64,000 bases of DNA from Pleuronectes platessa (GCF_947347685.1 NC_070631.1:10911020-10975019), one strand, 5' to 3'; shown: positions 1 through 13,069, counted from the first letter of the stretch. The notes: generated by a model from the sequence alone, not told the origin. Translations and numbers: made by a program.

Positions 1-463
1 CACACACTGGGGGGAAAAGGGTGAAAGCTTTTCTGATCATTTTTCTGTACTTCTTTGTATTTTTACCTCTGCCAAGGATCTTTTTGCTGTTTGTAAGCCA
101 GATTACACATAAACAACTGAATGGATTCCCATGAAACTTGGTGGAAGGTTGTATCATGGGTCAGAGAAGAACCCATCAAATGTTGGTCATGGCATGGGCC
201 CAGATTTTTTTGTTTCTGTCTTTCTTGAACATTGCAAGATCATTTTCTGAGTTTCCCCCCTCAGCCTAATTCCTGGATCTAGATAGAAATAACCAAGCAC
301 ATTAAGAAAACTGATATCTAAGAGTTTGTGGAATTGGCTTTCCTCTTTCTGTCAATCTTGTCAACTAGTCTAAGCATTTTTCTGAAATCATCTGTCGGTC
401 TAACTCTCTATTTGATCTGCTTACATGCGCTTAACTTCCTCAGTCTTCCTTCTGGTTCTGTAG
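1..463 (+). other. Intron (3' end) upstream of the first visible exon
   Basis: This is non-coding sequence leading into the acceptor at 461-463. Positions about 60-255 are a copy of an interspersed teleost repeat described separately. The remainder is ordinary AT-rich intron with a pyrimidine-rich tract before the acceptor. I see no other gene in it. Confidence 0.8.
60..255 (+). repeat. Interspersed teleost repeat, copy 1
   Basis: The stretch reads tacctctgccaaggat, then gattacacat..acaactgaatgg, then atgaaacttggtggaagg and gggtcagagaagaacccat, ending near cattgcaagatcattttctgag. It shares these words in the same order with 54648-54950, and its end (aacattgcaag..) with 58143-58250. I recognise the wording as a repeat scattered through fish genomes, but I cannot name its class. 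Confidence 0.7.
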
Positions 464-631
464 GTAGATGCTCTGCGGGTGCGTCTGGAGGAGAAGGAGC
501 AGTTGCTGACGAAGAAGACCAAGCAGCTGCAAGACCTGACCGAGGAAAAGAGCACACTGACCGGTGAGATCAGAGACATGAAGGACATGCTGGACGTCAA
601 GGAGAGGAAGGTCAATGTCCTGCAGAAGAAG
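464..631 (+). CDS. erc2: ERC2-like exon (first in window), coiled-coil rod segment
   Basis: This internal exon encodes 56 residues in phase 0 at both ends, starting VDALRVRLEEKEQLL and ending KERKVNVLQKK. The acceptor is a pyrimidine-rich tract ending in tag, and the donor is AAG|gtacgtg. The peptide is an uninterrupted charged heptad-type coiled coil. From memory it matches the ERC1/ERC2 rod almost word for word (KKTKQLQDLTEEK, GEIRDMKDMLDVKERK). ERC2 (CAST) and ERC1 (ELKS) are cytomatrix proteins of the presynaptic active zone that bind RIM, liprin-alpha, Munc13 and Bassoon/Piccolo. This segment lies in the conserved central rod. No start codon belongs here; the N-terminal exons lie upstream of the window. 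The ERC family call is near certain. The choice of erc2 over an erc1 copy rests mainly on the exon at 39133. Confidence 0.93.
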
Positions 632-3600
632 GTACGTGAATGCAATTATGAAGTCTTTTTTTTTTTTAATACAATTCTTACCGTGGACGTTTGTTAGGTT
701 GACAGTAATGCACCTCTGAATGAATGCTCGTGTTAGTGTGTGTCTGCTGGATGTGCGCTCTAATTCCCCCTTGTTATACCATGATATTGACCAATGAGGT
801 AATTATGCTATGTTGTCAGTTGTTTGGCCCAAAAAAACAAATTAATACTGCTTCAGTAAAGCAGGAGAAATTTACTGGAGGGTCAAGTTTTAATTCTGCA
901 AGAAATATATCGGTAAACTAAAGTGTAGATATTTTGATTATATAAGGTTCGTTGGCCACATCAGGTAACTTCCCCTCTAGGTTTGACGTTTGTAAAACGT
1001 ATCATAGAATGTGTGTGAAGTGTCTGCTACTCACACTCCATCATTGTCACATATGGTGAACACACACACACATACATGCCTACTTGCATGGCATGCCTCT
1101 GAGCCTTTAATGACTTTTATAAGGTTAGCCATTTAGACAGGGCCTGTGGCCACCTGTGGTGCAATTCCTCTATAGACCAATTACACACACGTAAAGGTCC
1201 CCTCTCAACTTCCTTGTTTCCTCTCATGTCCTCAAATTGGATCTCCCTCCCCCCTCCCGCCCTCCCCCTTGCTGAGTTGAATGAAAAAGTGCTCCAAAGG
1301 TCACATGCAGTGCCATCGGTGTGTGTATGAATATGTTCAAATCTATATTTTATGTTGATGTGACCTCCAGGTGTTTCTGTGTGACAAATTTCAACGTGAC
1401 CTTTCTGTGCACCCTACACTGTGCTGTACTCCCACCTATAGCTCCTCAGCTGTAGCACACTTAATAAGCCTGTTGGAGCTGTTAAGCAGGGCTTACCATT
1501 GTTTACTTCATGTCTGATGTCAAATTGATCTTTTCTACGCTGTTTGGCTGTCAGGCCATTTTGCAGGGAGTTCGTGGTTTTACGGTATCTAAAGGGAAGA
1601 CATGATATCTCAGTGTGTAGTTGTTCTGTGTTGCTTTTTAGCATCAGTTTCCCTTCTGGCTCCACTTTGCTATTTTGTTTGTGCTGTTTCCAGTTGTGTT
1701 GATGGCTGGTTACTCACAGTTTACAGAACGGCTTCCTCTTTCTATCTCTGTGTGTTTCTCATTTTCTTCTCTTTGTCTCTGCAGTACACTTACGACTTAA
1801 CAGATAAACTTATAAACCCTCCTCCCAGTAAACATTTATCTTAAAATTAAGCACCTATAAATGGCTTACTGCCAGCATTAAAAGGAGTCTAATACAGAAC
1901 AGTATGTCTTTAACATTCCAGAGCTGGTTCTTATATGTGTTAATGTAAGATGAATGCCAGAAGTCTTACTTGAATGAAGAAACAGGCCAAGTATTTTTTT
2001 ACATCGGGACCCGACAGGTGTTTCACTCCATTAGCCACACTGTATACACTGACTGCAATCTGATTGGTTTTCCATGCTTCCTATTTCCCGTCAATCCCAG
2101 GGGGCTATAACTTACAGTGCTGCGTCCCAGGAGAAACGCGGGAGTGGAGCGAAGAGTCAAAGCTTGTTTCCTTTCTGCGCTTCTGACTCTATAAGTTACC
2201 ACTGGCTTATTATAAAACAAACCGACAAGCTCCGGTTGTGTTTGCAGAACGTCTGAAGTTCTCCAGAGACACAAATCCAAATGCCAAGCATGAAGGTCCG
2301 AACTGAGGGGTGATTCTTCATCCAGCCAATCAACTGTGAAGAGGATGACCTGGATGAAGCAGCTTAAATTAGATTTGCCGTTCTCCGATTCTGGCACAAT
2401 TTAGTCTTTGCTGTCCACCAAAGCTCAAATAGCTCATCTGAACAGGTCTTTTTATCATCAGGACTTTTTAAAATGCAAGTAGACTGATTCTGATTCTGAA
2501 TAAAACTTCAGTTGCCACATAAATATAATGGTGGAACGAGTACAATCTTTTTTTGGGTATAGGATAACCATGATTGCAAAAAATATTAGTAATTCAATTT
2601 ATTTTACCACATCAGTGAGAATCAGCATTTTTTACGGGAGTAGTGTTTTCACCAACAAGTTTGAACTTTCCTGTAAGAAATTATTAATTTATTCAGACTA
2701 GTGCAGTGGATGTTTCTAAACCTGCCTGTTTGGAATGAGCTGTTTGTTTGGCCTGTGCTGATGCTGGTGGCAGCTTTCTCTCTGGAGCTGTAAAAGTGAC
2801 CTGCAGTAATTGAACCATGGGAAGTAAAGAGCAGCTGCTGGACTGGGAGTTTAGTCAAACTAGAATCAGGATGCAGAATCAGTATGATACTCAATTAATC
2901 AATTAAGTTTTATAAATTGCGAGTGAAATTATTATTTTTGCTTCAAGCTCCATGTGTGCATCATAGTCAGGGGCATTGCAGTAGGGTTGGCAAAGCACGC
3001 AATTGCCAAGCGTCCTGAAGTTGGAGGCCGCCCCTCAGAATGGTTTTGTGCGAGAACTGTAACGACACCGTGACCCTTAACGAGGCCTCATGCCGCCAAC
3101 TCTCTGACAAAAGCTTCATAATTTTACAGGTTTGAAGACTACAATGTCTATCAGGCATTAGGGGGCTCAGTTTGGTTCGAAGTAGACCCCCAAAGTGCAG
3201 TTTTGCCTGGGGCCCATAAAATCCCTTGAAACACACCTCAGTGCTCATGCAACAGCAGAACACTACAGTGTGCCTCATTCGGATATTCAGTTACAGGATT
3301 TACATTGTGATCCTCCAGGAACAAATCCACTTGTCAAAATGCTGTCGACAGGAACTCTTGTCGAGGACTCTTTTTTTTTCACGAGGGCAGTAATTCCAAT
3401 CAAATCTGTTAACAGTGTGGGTCTGTGGATTACTCAGCAACACACACACACATACACACAGCCACAGATGTTGCTTAATTGTTTTTCAAATGTGTTTTTT
3501 CTCAATGCTGCGAGCTGCGCAAATGAAATTACAGTCATCTGTTGTATTTTGGTGGCGCCAGCAAAATTGGACAAATAGGACCCACTAGAAATAATATGGC

Positions 3601-4339
3601 TAGAACTCTGGAGGAGAGGAGAAAATATGTTTCTTGTAATTTGGGTTTACTGACCCCATAATGTGTTATGACTGATCGTCGCATGATTTTATTTATAAAA
3701 TCAACTTTGTTTTGGTGACGTTGTTCAAATGGAATTCAAAACTCAAATCACAGTTTGAAATGCTGTAACACCTGGACCGTTAGCTACGATTTACAAAGTA
3801 CAACTCGAATTTTCCGTTTCCCAAGCTATAACTTCCAGATCTGTATACAAGGGGAAGACGGGAGTGTAGAATGGAATATGTCGGCCAATAAGTTATTACA
3901 TTCCAGTTGTAGAAGACATAGTCTGTCCCTGCATGGTTGAACTTTTTCCTGAAACTTTTTAGAACTAAATTTTAAGGCCACATCTCCCCCACTAGAATAG
4001 CAACTTCTTTTGATATAATGAACCAGTCGAGATCCAAATAAACAAAAAAATATTTTTTTTATTTTATTTTAAGATGAGAAATATGAGTGTAGAAAAATTT
4101 TGGAAGATTTGTGAAAGATTTTATAAAACCTTGCTGTGTACAAGTTCTACTTTTGTTTTAATGGCATAATCAGATGAGGTTAATCTGAGATCATTTGAAA
4201 GTAAATTCAGCGGTAGAAGTTTTCTTATTAGATTATCTAATCATATAGTTTAGGGTTTAAGAAGACACATCCCACTCACATCCACAAACTCCTTATCTTC
4301 CCTGCAAACATAATTTAAGTCATTGGATTTCTTGAATCA

Positions 4340-4465
4340 TTATGTTTTCGGGTTATCCGTCCGTCCGTCCCATTCCCGTCTCAGGAATGCCTTCATGGAA
4401 TTTCTTCAAATTTGGACTCAAGGTCAAGGTCACAGTGACCTCACGTCCCTGTGAATGGAATATAT
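4340..4465 (+). repeat. AGGTCA-rich teleost repeat, copy 1
   Basis: It starts at a short (CCGT)n run, then reads ctcaggaatgccttcatgg and aatttcttcaaatttggact, followed by three AGGTCA-type half sites. This wording belongs to a repeat common in fish introns (..tcaggaacgcc..gaatttcttcaaatttgg..aaggtcaaggtcac..). A second, longer and more decayed copy lies at 30112-30535. It carries a perfect 15-bp oestrogen-response-element palindrome at 4427-4441. Confidence 0.65.
4421..4441 (+). promoter_or_regulatory. Nuclear-receptor motif cluster: AGGTCA plus perfect ERE palindrome
   Basis: AGGTCA (4421-4426) abuts AGGTCA-CAG-TGACCT (4427-4441). The latter is the consensus inverted repeat with 3-nt spacer bound by oestrogen receptors. 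TCAAGGTCA, an ERR-type extended half site, is also present. The motif is directly visible; any activity is inference. It sits inside an interspersed repeat, so it may simply be part of the repeat consensus. Confidence 0.5.
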
Positions 4466-5794
4466 TCGTACTGCCCGTAGATCATTATTTTGTACTGATT
4501 TGTTTAGCCTCACACTCTTGGATGTATGTACTGCCACACACTTACTTCAGTAAAACCACACTTTAATGTGTGCAATATCTTTGACTTTGAAGTAGACTTT
4601 TAACAATTCTTTTTTCTTTCTCTTTAATTCAGCTTGGGATACTTTAAAAATATCTTACAGTGCAACACTGAAGATACTGAACTAAAGTTCGCTATGCATC
4701 ACTCATTGATGCCCTTTGCTCTGTCGCTGGAAATTGGATTTTGATCTTTTCCTACAGGCTTCTCCGGGGACAGTCACAATGACTCAAAGCATGGCACCAT
4801 GATGTCATAGCTGTAGTTGAACTCTACATTGATCCTAATAGTCAGAGGCTGAATATAACTTAAAAATAATGAGGACCTCGACTTCAAATTTAAGAATAAC
4901 TAGCATGAGTATGCTCGGCTTTTGCGACCATTTTTCAAACGTACGCATCGCAACATAGAACAGTGAAAGCTCTGTTTCTGCCCTTGGTCTACGAGACCGT
5001 GACCAATGCATAATGATGGATTTATTTATTTATTTTTTCATATTTGGTTCCCCTTTTTTTTCGCTGGGGGGGCAGGGGTGTGGGAGGTACACATGCAGGG
5101 CCGGTTGTGGTGCGGTTTTGGCATACATGCGTTATTCATGTTCAAACACTGTGGTCGCCTCAATCCATATTCATGCTTTTAAAAAGCCCGGCTGCGTGCT
5201 CGCAAGTATAGTATCCCCTATCGTGTTCCCTTCCTATAGCAACCACAGACGGGGAGATTCGATTACGTGTGCTAGGACCATGCAGGGCGATATGTGCGTG
5301 TGTCTACACAGAAGGATTCCCTGTACACAAGTGTGTGTGTTAGTTATGATAGTGTCTAACGGGTCAGACTTTCCCAGCCCTGGTTCATTGCAAAATCTTT
5401 CAGCACTTCCTCTGGCCCGGTGTCATCGCTGGCTCGGGCCAGTGTCACTGGCACAGCCTCCTTTGGATTGTGAAGAAAAGAAGAGAGAGGGGACAAAGAT
5501 AAAGAGATAAACCGAGATGTTCCCTGGTCTTCTACATTACCTTCTCTGACTGTTCACATTGTATTCATTTTAGCACTGATGCATATAGTGACAAGAAGTG
5601 CTTCATGTTCACGCAAACGAAAATGATTCCAACATTACTCTCACATTGATGTGAATGTGTTTGTGTCTAGAAAAATAAATTATTAATACAAAATTCATAT
5701 ACAGCTGAGTCAGTTAAGACAACATTTGAAACTGATGCATTAAGAAGAATGCTATACTTCGTTTGTGGCATCTGGTCGTTGAAGTCAAAGAGCA

Positions 5795-6260
5795 CAAGAC
5801 CCAGTGCTGCTCATCGACCTCCCCTGGCTACCTATGGCTGCCTGAGTCAAATTGAAGTTACTAATGCTTGATGACAGAGCGACTTCTGGGTCTGAACCCA
5901 AGTACTTGAACTCAATCACATGAAGTTATGCTCCTTCTCGTCCACCCTGTTCCTCCAAGGAACGCCGTCTGGCTTTTCAATGCCTCCTAACAAGGTAAGG
6001 CTGTTGCCCTCTGTGGTTCCCTGGTGGTGGAATGAGCTAGTCTCCTCTCCTCTGAGAGCAATGTACCTTCTAACAACGCTCACACCCCTATATGTCTGTA
6101 TCTCCTTGGGTTTCCCTCCCGCTCTGTCTTCTTGAACCGATCACTTCAAAGTCTCCTACTATGCTAGGTCTCTATTGTTGCCTTTCAGCTGTAAGTCATT
6201 CGTGATGAAAGTCTCCCCGTTTCACACTTAACTCTCTCTGATCCAATAAAGGCATGACTC
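5795..6260 (+). mobile_element. Remnant of non-LTR retrotransposon reverse-transcriptase 3' region
   Basis: Broken translation shows WLPMAA*VKLKLLMLDDRA, then TSGSEPKYLNS, SYAPSRP, SSKERRLAF and WWWNELVSSPLRAM, in order but in shifting frames and with stops. This is the C-terminal layout of reverse transcriptases of the L2/CR1-like superclade (WLPV..RI.FK..L....GSAP.YL...R...WNELP..LR). The element is 5'-truncated and decayed. The sequence after 6140 is probably its 3' end, with an aataaa-like signal near 6245. The family name cannot be given without a library search. Confidence 0.65.
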
Positions 6261-7126
6261 CTTGTTTCAATCCAAGTTATTTTTTCCGGGTCTGTTTCAT
6301 ATACGGACGCGGCAAATCCATTTCTTTACAGACGGATAGAGATGTCACTGCAGCCATGGGAGGAAGGGATCTCATAGATGCTGGGACAGTAGAGAACTCT
6401 TGAGTGCAGGAGCATGTTCCTGTGTGTGTCCATGTGTGTGATCCTGATAGATCGGTGATGAGGCCACCAATGCCTTTCATCCTAATGGATTCCATCTGAC
6501 CAATCACAGTGCAGAGACGTGGCTACAGATAAGCCTGCTGGAGCTGGGGAGGTTCCGGTAAACAGCCGGTAATAGCCCCCCCCCTCCCATGTCCCCCTCT
6601 GCTCCTATCAGCAATCAGCCGAGGTTAATGGTGACGGCCCGGGGCTGGTTGATTGGAGCCAGGCTACACATCAGTCAAGACGAGCCCGGCGTTGGGCCAT
6701 ATGTCCGACTGCAGCTATTCAAGTCCATCTTCTGCCTGACCACCGCGGGCACGCAGATCAAACTGCACACTCATTCTATCCCAAATCTTTGATGACTCTC
6801 CGGCTTGATGAAGACGTTGAACTTGACTGCGTCCTGATAATGACACAAGCCATCACTCAGGCCGACCCGGCGTGACCCAACCTGTCGGCAGACCACTGTG
6901 AGTGTTCTGTACGGAGGGAGCTCAGACAGGCACTTCAGTGTCTGTTCAGCCCCCTCAGATAGAAGTGAGTCACAGTTTGACTCTTTGGTGTCTGAGTTGA
7001 ACCATATGAGTCTTTGCTGTATTTGACCTGTTTGACCACATCTTTATAAAGTGGAGCTGGTTCCAGGTTCCAGTCACACAGCTGGGTGGCCACAAACCTT
7101 CTTTTTTCTTTCTTTTGTGTCTCTCT

Positions 7127-7128
<2 letters not shown>

Positions 7129-7173
<45 letters not shown>
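7129..7173. repeat. (CT)n microsatellite
   Basis: About 22 CT units, followed by a T/C-rich tract to about 7310 (ctttctttct type). Open frames across it are low-complexity artefacts. Confidence 0.97.
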
Positions 7174-7176
<3 letters not shown>

Positions 7177-7870
7177 TCTTCTTTATTTCTTCCTCTGTCT
7201 TTTTCCTTCCTTTCCTCCTGTCTTTCTTTCTGCCCTACCTTCTTTCTTTCTTTCTCTCTGTCTCACCTTCTTTTTTTCCCCCCTCTTTCTCTTCTTTTCT
7301 TTCGGATCAAAGGGCTCCCATTCCCTCTCTCCAAAGAGGAGAAAAAGAAAAGAATTAATACTAATGGTGCTGGGAGCAGAGGAATAAAGCGTCGGGGTAA
7401 TTACCCAGCAATCACAGCAGCATTCCGCAGCTGAGGGGGGCAGAGATAGGGTCTTGAGCCTAAAGAGCATGGACGTGGATCAACTTGGCCGGCACACACA
7501 CAGACACGCTGGAGCTCACGTACAGCCCGGCTCACACAAGTGCAATCTGTCTTCATGGAGCAGAACCCTGCTCATTCTGCCCTGTGGTCGACCAGGAGCA
7601 ATCGCTATGAAAACAACGCTCTCTTCGTCCTGCTCGCCCGCTCTCTCCGTCAGTTTCTGCCCGTCTGCATCCCTTTGTATGTTGTGTGTGTGTGTGTGTG
7701 CGTAGGTGTCTAATTGATATGTATGAATGCAGTGGAGGGTCCGTGTGTCAATGACTTTCTGGAGGAATGTGCAGGGAGAGGGGGAGGACGTCTGCTTGTC
7801 ATGTGTCTAAGTGCGGCCCCCATCGCCTGAACCTGGACCGACTTTCATAATAATCACAGCCTGATTGTGC

Positions 7871-7892
7871 ATGTGTGTGTGGGTGTGCATGT

Positions 7893-7936
<44 letters not shown>
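7871..7936. repeat. (GT)n microsatellite, imperfect
   Basis: GT units with scattered interruptions (gggtgtgcat, gtct) before a clean run ending at 7936. Confidence 0.97.
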
Positions 7937-7938
<2 letters not shown>

Positions 7939-10677
7939 TCCTCAGAGAACAGCACTGTATGTACAGAATAAGCCACATGTTACAATGGATGTATAAGGAA
8001 TTAGGAAAGTGGACGTGGTTTCCTGTTTGTGCATGGATGTGTTCATATGCAAATGTCTTTATGCACATACTCAATCAGCGGTCCTCGTTTACCAGGCTAT
8101 TTAAATATTTTTGTTCCAGTTATTAAGATTGATTAAAGTTTTTTGGGCCTTTGACTTTCCAGACATTTTACCAAAACATCGTCCTAAACCGCAGCCCAAT
8201 TGTGTGAACACTATTTAAATAGAGAATCTTTTACTTAGCAATTCACCTTTACAGCCTTTGCTCTCTTGGGTCATAGCATAAACCCAGATTTATTGCAGCC
8301 TATAGAAATAAATCAGGTGGATCTATCGCTGGCACTGCCTCTAAATGTGTTGTTGTATTCAAAACCGTTAATAATGTATTAATAATGCCCACAGGTAATA
8401 GATTTTTATTAAGAGATAATAATTTAAATAAGTTGCGTTTGATTTTATGCAGAATTACATTTTGTATCGGTAGTTTTAGCCCAAATGCTAAACTCAAACA
8501 ATACAGTAAATGTTTGCTTCACGTTTGGCTGATGGCAGCTGCACTCATCTGTGGAGGAGCTATGGTCTGGAATTCCCTGGCTCCCTCCCTTTGTTTGCAC
8601 TCAGATATTTTCTTTTCAATTTAGTAAAATTTTATGGCACTTCTGTTTCAATTCTTTCATTTGGCACTCTATGAATGAAATTACCCTCATGTTATCTGGG
8701 CATTTTTGGGTTCAGTTATAATATTGTGGGAAGTGGAAAAAAAATCCCCCTGTAAATTGGATGTGAAATAGTATTTGTTTTTTCTGGAGAGAAGTTTTGA
8801 GTTTGACTTTTTTCAAGATCGCATTTGACACAGTTTCTCGACTTCGTGTATGTGAACAGATTTGAGATAAATTTGTCTCATCCTGTTTATTTGTGAGTCT
8901 GCTTCTTTCTCTGTATGCATCAAGTGCATGTCTGTCTGCTTTTGTGTTTGTGCTTCTGCATTCAAACGGGAGTGTGTGCCTCGACGGACACAGTGCACCT
9001 TTGTATTTCTTAATAGCCACTGGTGGTTAAGAGCAAAATGAACGTTGGGGCAGTGGAGAGGAAGTTGCTGCAAGAGTCACAGGTCTCGCTCGTAATCATT
9101 GTGAAACCCGTAGAAAACTCTGTCTCTTTCGATTGACCCCACTTTGACATTTCTTTTTTCCATCCTGGCTGTCGGGAAGTCGATGACCTATTTAGATTCT
9201 TACTGTGCACGGCCCTTTTTTTGGTTTGGAGGTAGGAGGATTGGTAGAGAACAGCACAGCAGATTTACACAGACATGCAGATGCACGCTTTTGGGCAGCT
9301 GTACCCAGCCCTCTACCGCAGTCAAGCAAAGAAAAATTACTTTATTTGATTCCTTTAGCGGAGAGGGAGAGAGATGTTTCAACTGCTTCCCACAAAAAAA
9401 GAAAAAAAAACAGTTCTCTGACAGAAATAAAGAATGACTTTTGCTTTACCTCGTTTAGAAAAGTGCGGGTGATTTCAGAACCTGAGCGTCGTACTTCTCG
9501 AGCCTCCCTTCCTTTTCTTCCCCTCTCGGGCACCACTCGTCTTATGAAGTCATTGTGATCCGTCGTTCCGGTCGATAACAGATGAGTAATGACGCCTGGA
9601 GCAAAGAAGCATGACATCAGGAAGGTCATCCTAGGGGAATTCGGGGAGAGGTGTCATTTGCCGCTTTAAAGGTCTCTGTATGTTCCTTCAGTTTCCCAAG
9701 AAGACGACTCAGCGTTCTGAAGAGGTCCGAAGGGAACGTCCCGGTTTTGAATAAATGCCGGTTGACTTTTCTCTTTTGCTATGTGTGCAGTGTAATTAAC
9801 ATTTTTATGCTAAGCTGCTTATTCAAGGAAACGTTCAGCATGTAGAGTGTGTGTCTGTCTCAATGCTTCCAGTCCAATCTCCAGCGCTGCTCTGCAAAGT
9901 GAGGTATTACATATCAAATAGTTTACTTACTCAAAGGACTTCGGGTATTTGAGTCTCCTCATGTGGTCCGCGTGCCACTGCGCTGCCCTCACACACAGTG
10001 GACGCTCAGAAAACAAAAACATACCACAAACCCAACATTTCTCATTTTCAATAAACTCAGGAGTTTTGTGAAAGTGGATATTTTGGCCTGACGTCGAAAT
10101 TTGCCACAGGGGGGCGCCAGCTTACACAGTATCGACGCATCTGCAGTCCAGCGGTGTCGCTCATGCTGCTCCATCTCTCAGGCAGGGATGGGGTGGAGAT
10201 GGTGGGAGGTGTTGGTAGAAAAGGGAGGGGGGTTATAAGAAGAGCATGTATCCACACCCTCTGCGCTCTGGAGAGGTCACTGTCTTCCCCCGAGCCTCGT
10301 GACCGGAGTGTGTTTTCTCTTTGAAGATCCGCAGCTGAGCGGAGGAAGTCCTTTATTAACCTGTGAATCAACAAGCTCTGGTGGCAGGAGATGAGAACAG
10401 CGTGCAGGTGTACATGTTTACAGTGCACTATTACAGACACAAACATGCATGCACGCCCCCACACACTCGTGCACAAACATCAAATTCCAAGTTTAATATG
10501 TACATGTTTCACTTGGATCGGAGTGTGTGATTGTGGAGTACTTAGTAGCAGCATTAGATTTCCAGTACGTGGTCTCTCATTAGGTTTCTGTTTGACTGTG
10601 ACCTAGATTCCTCTGGGGAAGTACACACTATGTTACAACACATTGTTCAGTTTGTGGTTATTGTCCCACTGTGTGGC

Positions 10678-10681
<4 letters not shown>

Positions 10682-10708
<27 letters not shown>

Positions 10709-10709
10709 A
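10682..10709. repeat. (GT)n microsatellite
   Basis: A clean run of about 14 units. Confidence 0.97.
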
Positions 10710-12367
10710 TACATGCACATATACATGTAAGTGCCAGGATCTTTGGTTTTTACAACTATCATAACATTTTCAGAGGCGATGACAAGCGCTGAGTAACGAG
10801 TTGCCTTTCAGAAAGGGCGACCAATTACTGTTTGGGTATTTTTATTGTTCCAAAAGCGTTTAAAAAAAATACAAACGATTGTATTTTTATGGTGGTCACG
10901 CACCACGCTGGTCTCCTTTTGTGTTCGGCAGAAATGATTCTTCCGGAGGCCACAGAGTTCTGGGTCTCAGTTTGGATGGAAGACTGACGGGTCGACAGGG
11001 TTTGTGGTTCTGCCGTTTTTAGATCACAATTTGTCGTCCGAGGGACACAGGGCCTGATACCATTTCCCTAAGTCCTCTCCCACTGCGTTAGAGCTCAGCT
11101 TGTCCCAATCACGATCATACAACACAGACTTGTGACCACAAGGCAACAGCGAGGCTCACATTGGGTTCATAAGCCCAGTGAACAGAGAAGGGAAATTGTT
11201 TTGTTGGCAGCTATTAACTTCTTAACCTGACATGAATGCACGTTAGCTTTTGACATCCCCCTACTTCACTGTAAAGATCTTCCTGTTATTTGAGAGATAA
11301 GAAATACCATTTCTTCAAGTTTTGTTCCACCAGTTAACTGTCCAATTTCCCCCCTGATTTCACTAACTAATTAACAAATTATAAAAGCTTCATTGTAATC
11401 CATTTTTGTTCCCATATTTAACCTGCTAAATATTAGTTTCCATATCAGTACAACAATGATTTCTAAAATAATAGATGTAATGCCCCCTCTGTCCCTGTTT
11501 TATTGTTTTACCCCAGCTGATGACTGTTCAGGTAGGCTGCCTTCAGACATGCAGTGACATTCTCCAAAGGGGATGAATGTGTGAACACAAATAAGAGCCT
11601 ACAGGACTTTCAGTGGACTTTCTCCGGCCGGCCCTGTAGAGACAAACTGGCAGAATGTCTGACAGAGCCGATGAGCCCTGCAGGGGACGCTCTGTAGGAT
11701 TGAGAGTGGGCACAAAAGTGACACAAAAAGAATAACGAAAGCAAATATATCCGCATGAATAATCAGTGCCACACGTTCGAGGCACTGAAAAATATGTAAG
11801 AGAGGTCTTAGTGATAAGAGCCGACGCCAGTGTCCAATGTTCTGCAAAACATTTGTGGTTATGCGGTGGATTTAATACGTTAAGTCCTGCCTCCTGCCTG
11901 CTGCACCGCCTCTCATCTGAATGCTCATATCTGAAAACCGCTCCAGTCAACTATTATCCTGCAAAATCGTGTAATGTTTAAAAATCACTACTTTACTTTA
12001 CCACTGAATTTTGTAGCTGTACCGTTCAAGTCGAGGTCACTGGAAGGTAACCGTACTTCAACACTCCAAAGTTTCAGGGGAACCTGGTCCCGTCCTATCA
12101 GCTGGTTGATAAAGTTATCGGAGTCCAAACAGCGTGGTTGTAAACAGTGGGGAGCCACATGCATGTGTGTGGGAGATGACTGAGGACGACGTCATAATTT
12201 CTCAAGAGGACACACACACACACACTGAGACAGGCAGTCCACACACCGCAGTGCCTGGCCCATAGAGTCATGGTAGCGGCCTATCGTAGGTGGTCTGCTT
12301 CGGTGGGAGGTGTGTGTGGTTGCAGAGTGGGATGACATATACACAGCGGTTTAATGATAAAAGCTTC

Positions 12368-12394
<27 letters not shown>
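12368..12394. repeat. (GT)n microsatellite
   Basis: A clean run of about 13 units, followed by a gagagaga stretch. Confidence 0.97.
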
Positions 12395-12399
<5 letters not shown>

Positions 12400-13069
12400 T
12401 GTGTGTGAGAGAGAGACAGAGAGATGCAGGAGGGTGGTTTGAGTTAGCCTCATGCACTGAGAGATAAAATGAATGACCGTCCTCATCATAACAACCAAGC
12501 TACTGGGGAGGGCCCCCCTCGCTTTCAAGAACAAAAAAAGGAAAAAGGAAAGACGTGCAGCTGCCCCGCGCCTCGCCTGTCCACAAAAGGCATTTCTCTT
12601 CTGAGAGAGTGTTTTGACTTTGGGAATTCTGACGGAATTCCTCGCCCTCTTTCCCATATCCTCCTCTCACGTGACTCCTTCTCACCCAGCGGCTGCGAGG
12701 GTTTAACGCCGTGTTTTCTCTGCACAATTTCACAGAAGGCCCGAGCGACGGAGCTAAATATTTCATCCAGTGGTTGTTGTTTTGCATGAGCGGGCCAAAG
12801 CAAACTTGGGCCCGGCGAAGAATGTAATCATTTATCTAAGACCAGAGGCGACGTGCTCCATCTGACCTGAAACAGGGCTCTGTGGTGCCCACGGGGACCG
12901 GGAGCAAGAGGATCTGCATGAGCGCAAATGTATATGATTTGCTGCGTGTTTAGAAAAAAGCAAGGTATCACAATCTGCCGAGCTGCTAACGGATATTTGT
13001 TTGCTCTTCCTTCTGTGTTTACTGTTTGTTGAGATAAGCGCGTTGAAGCATCTGCCTTGCTTGTTCTGC

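Noticed and set aside
2023..2397. Open frame of 124 codons on the - strand
   Set aside because: No recognisable domain. The wording is not protein-like over its length and the region lies in an intron.
2970..3260. Possible interspersed repeat (ggggcattgcagtagggttg .. gcctggggcccataaaatcc)
   Set aside because: Vague resemblance to fish repeats but no second copy in the window and no clear edges.
5013..5510. Open frame of 165 codons on the + strand
   Set aside because: No family motif, Cys/Val-rich tail and no splice or promoter context; likely a chance frame in an intron.
6589..6792. Short frame in a GC-rich stretch
   Set aside because: No homology recognised. The stretch may be a conserved non-coding element but there is no evidence for coding.
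8300..8620. Possible second reverse-transcriptase tail (AAALICGGAMVWNSLAPSL)
   Set aside because: Only the WNSL.P words fit and the rest does not; too weak to annotate.
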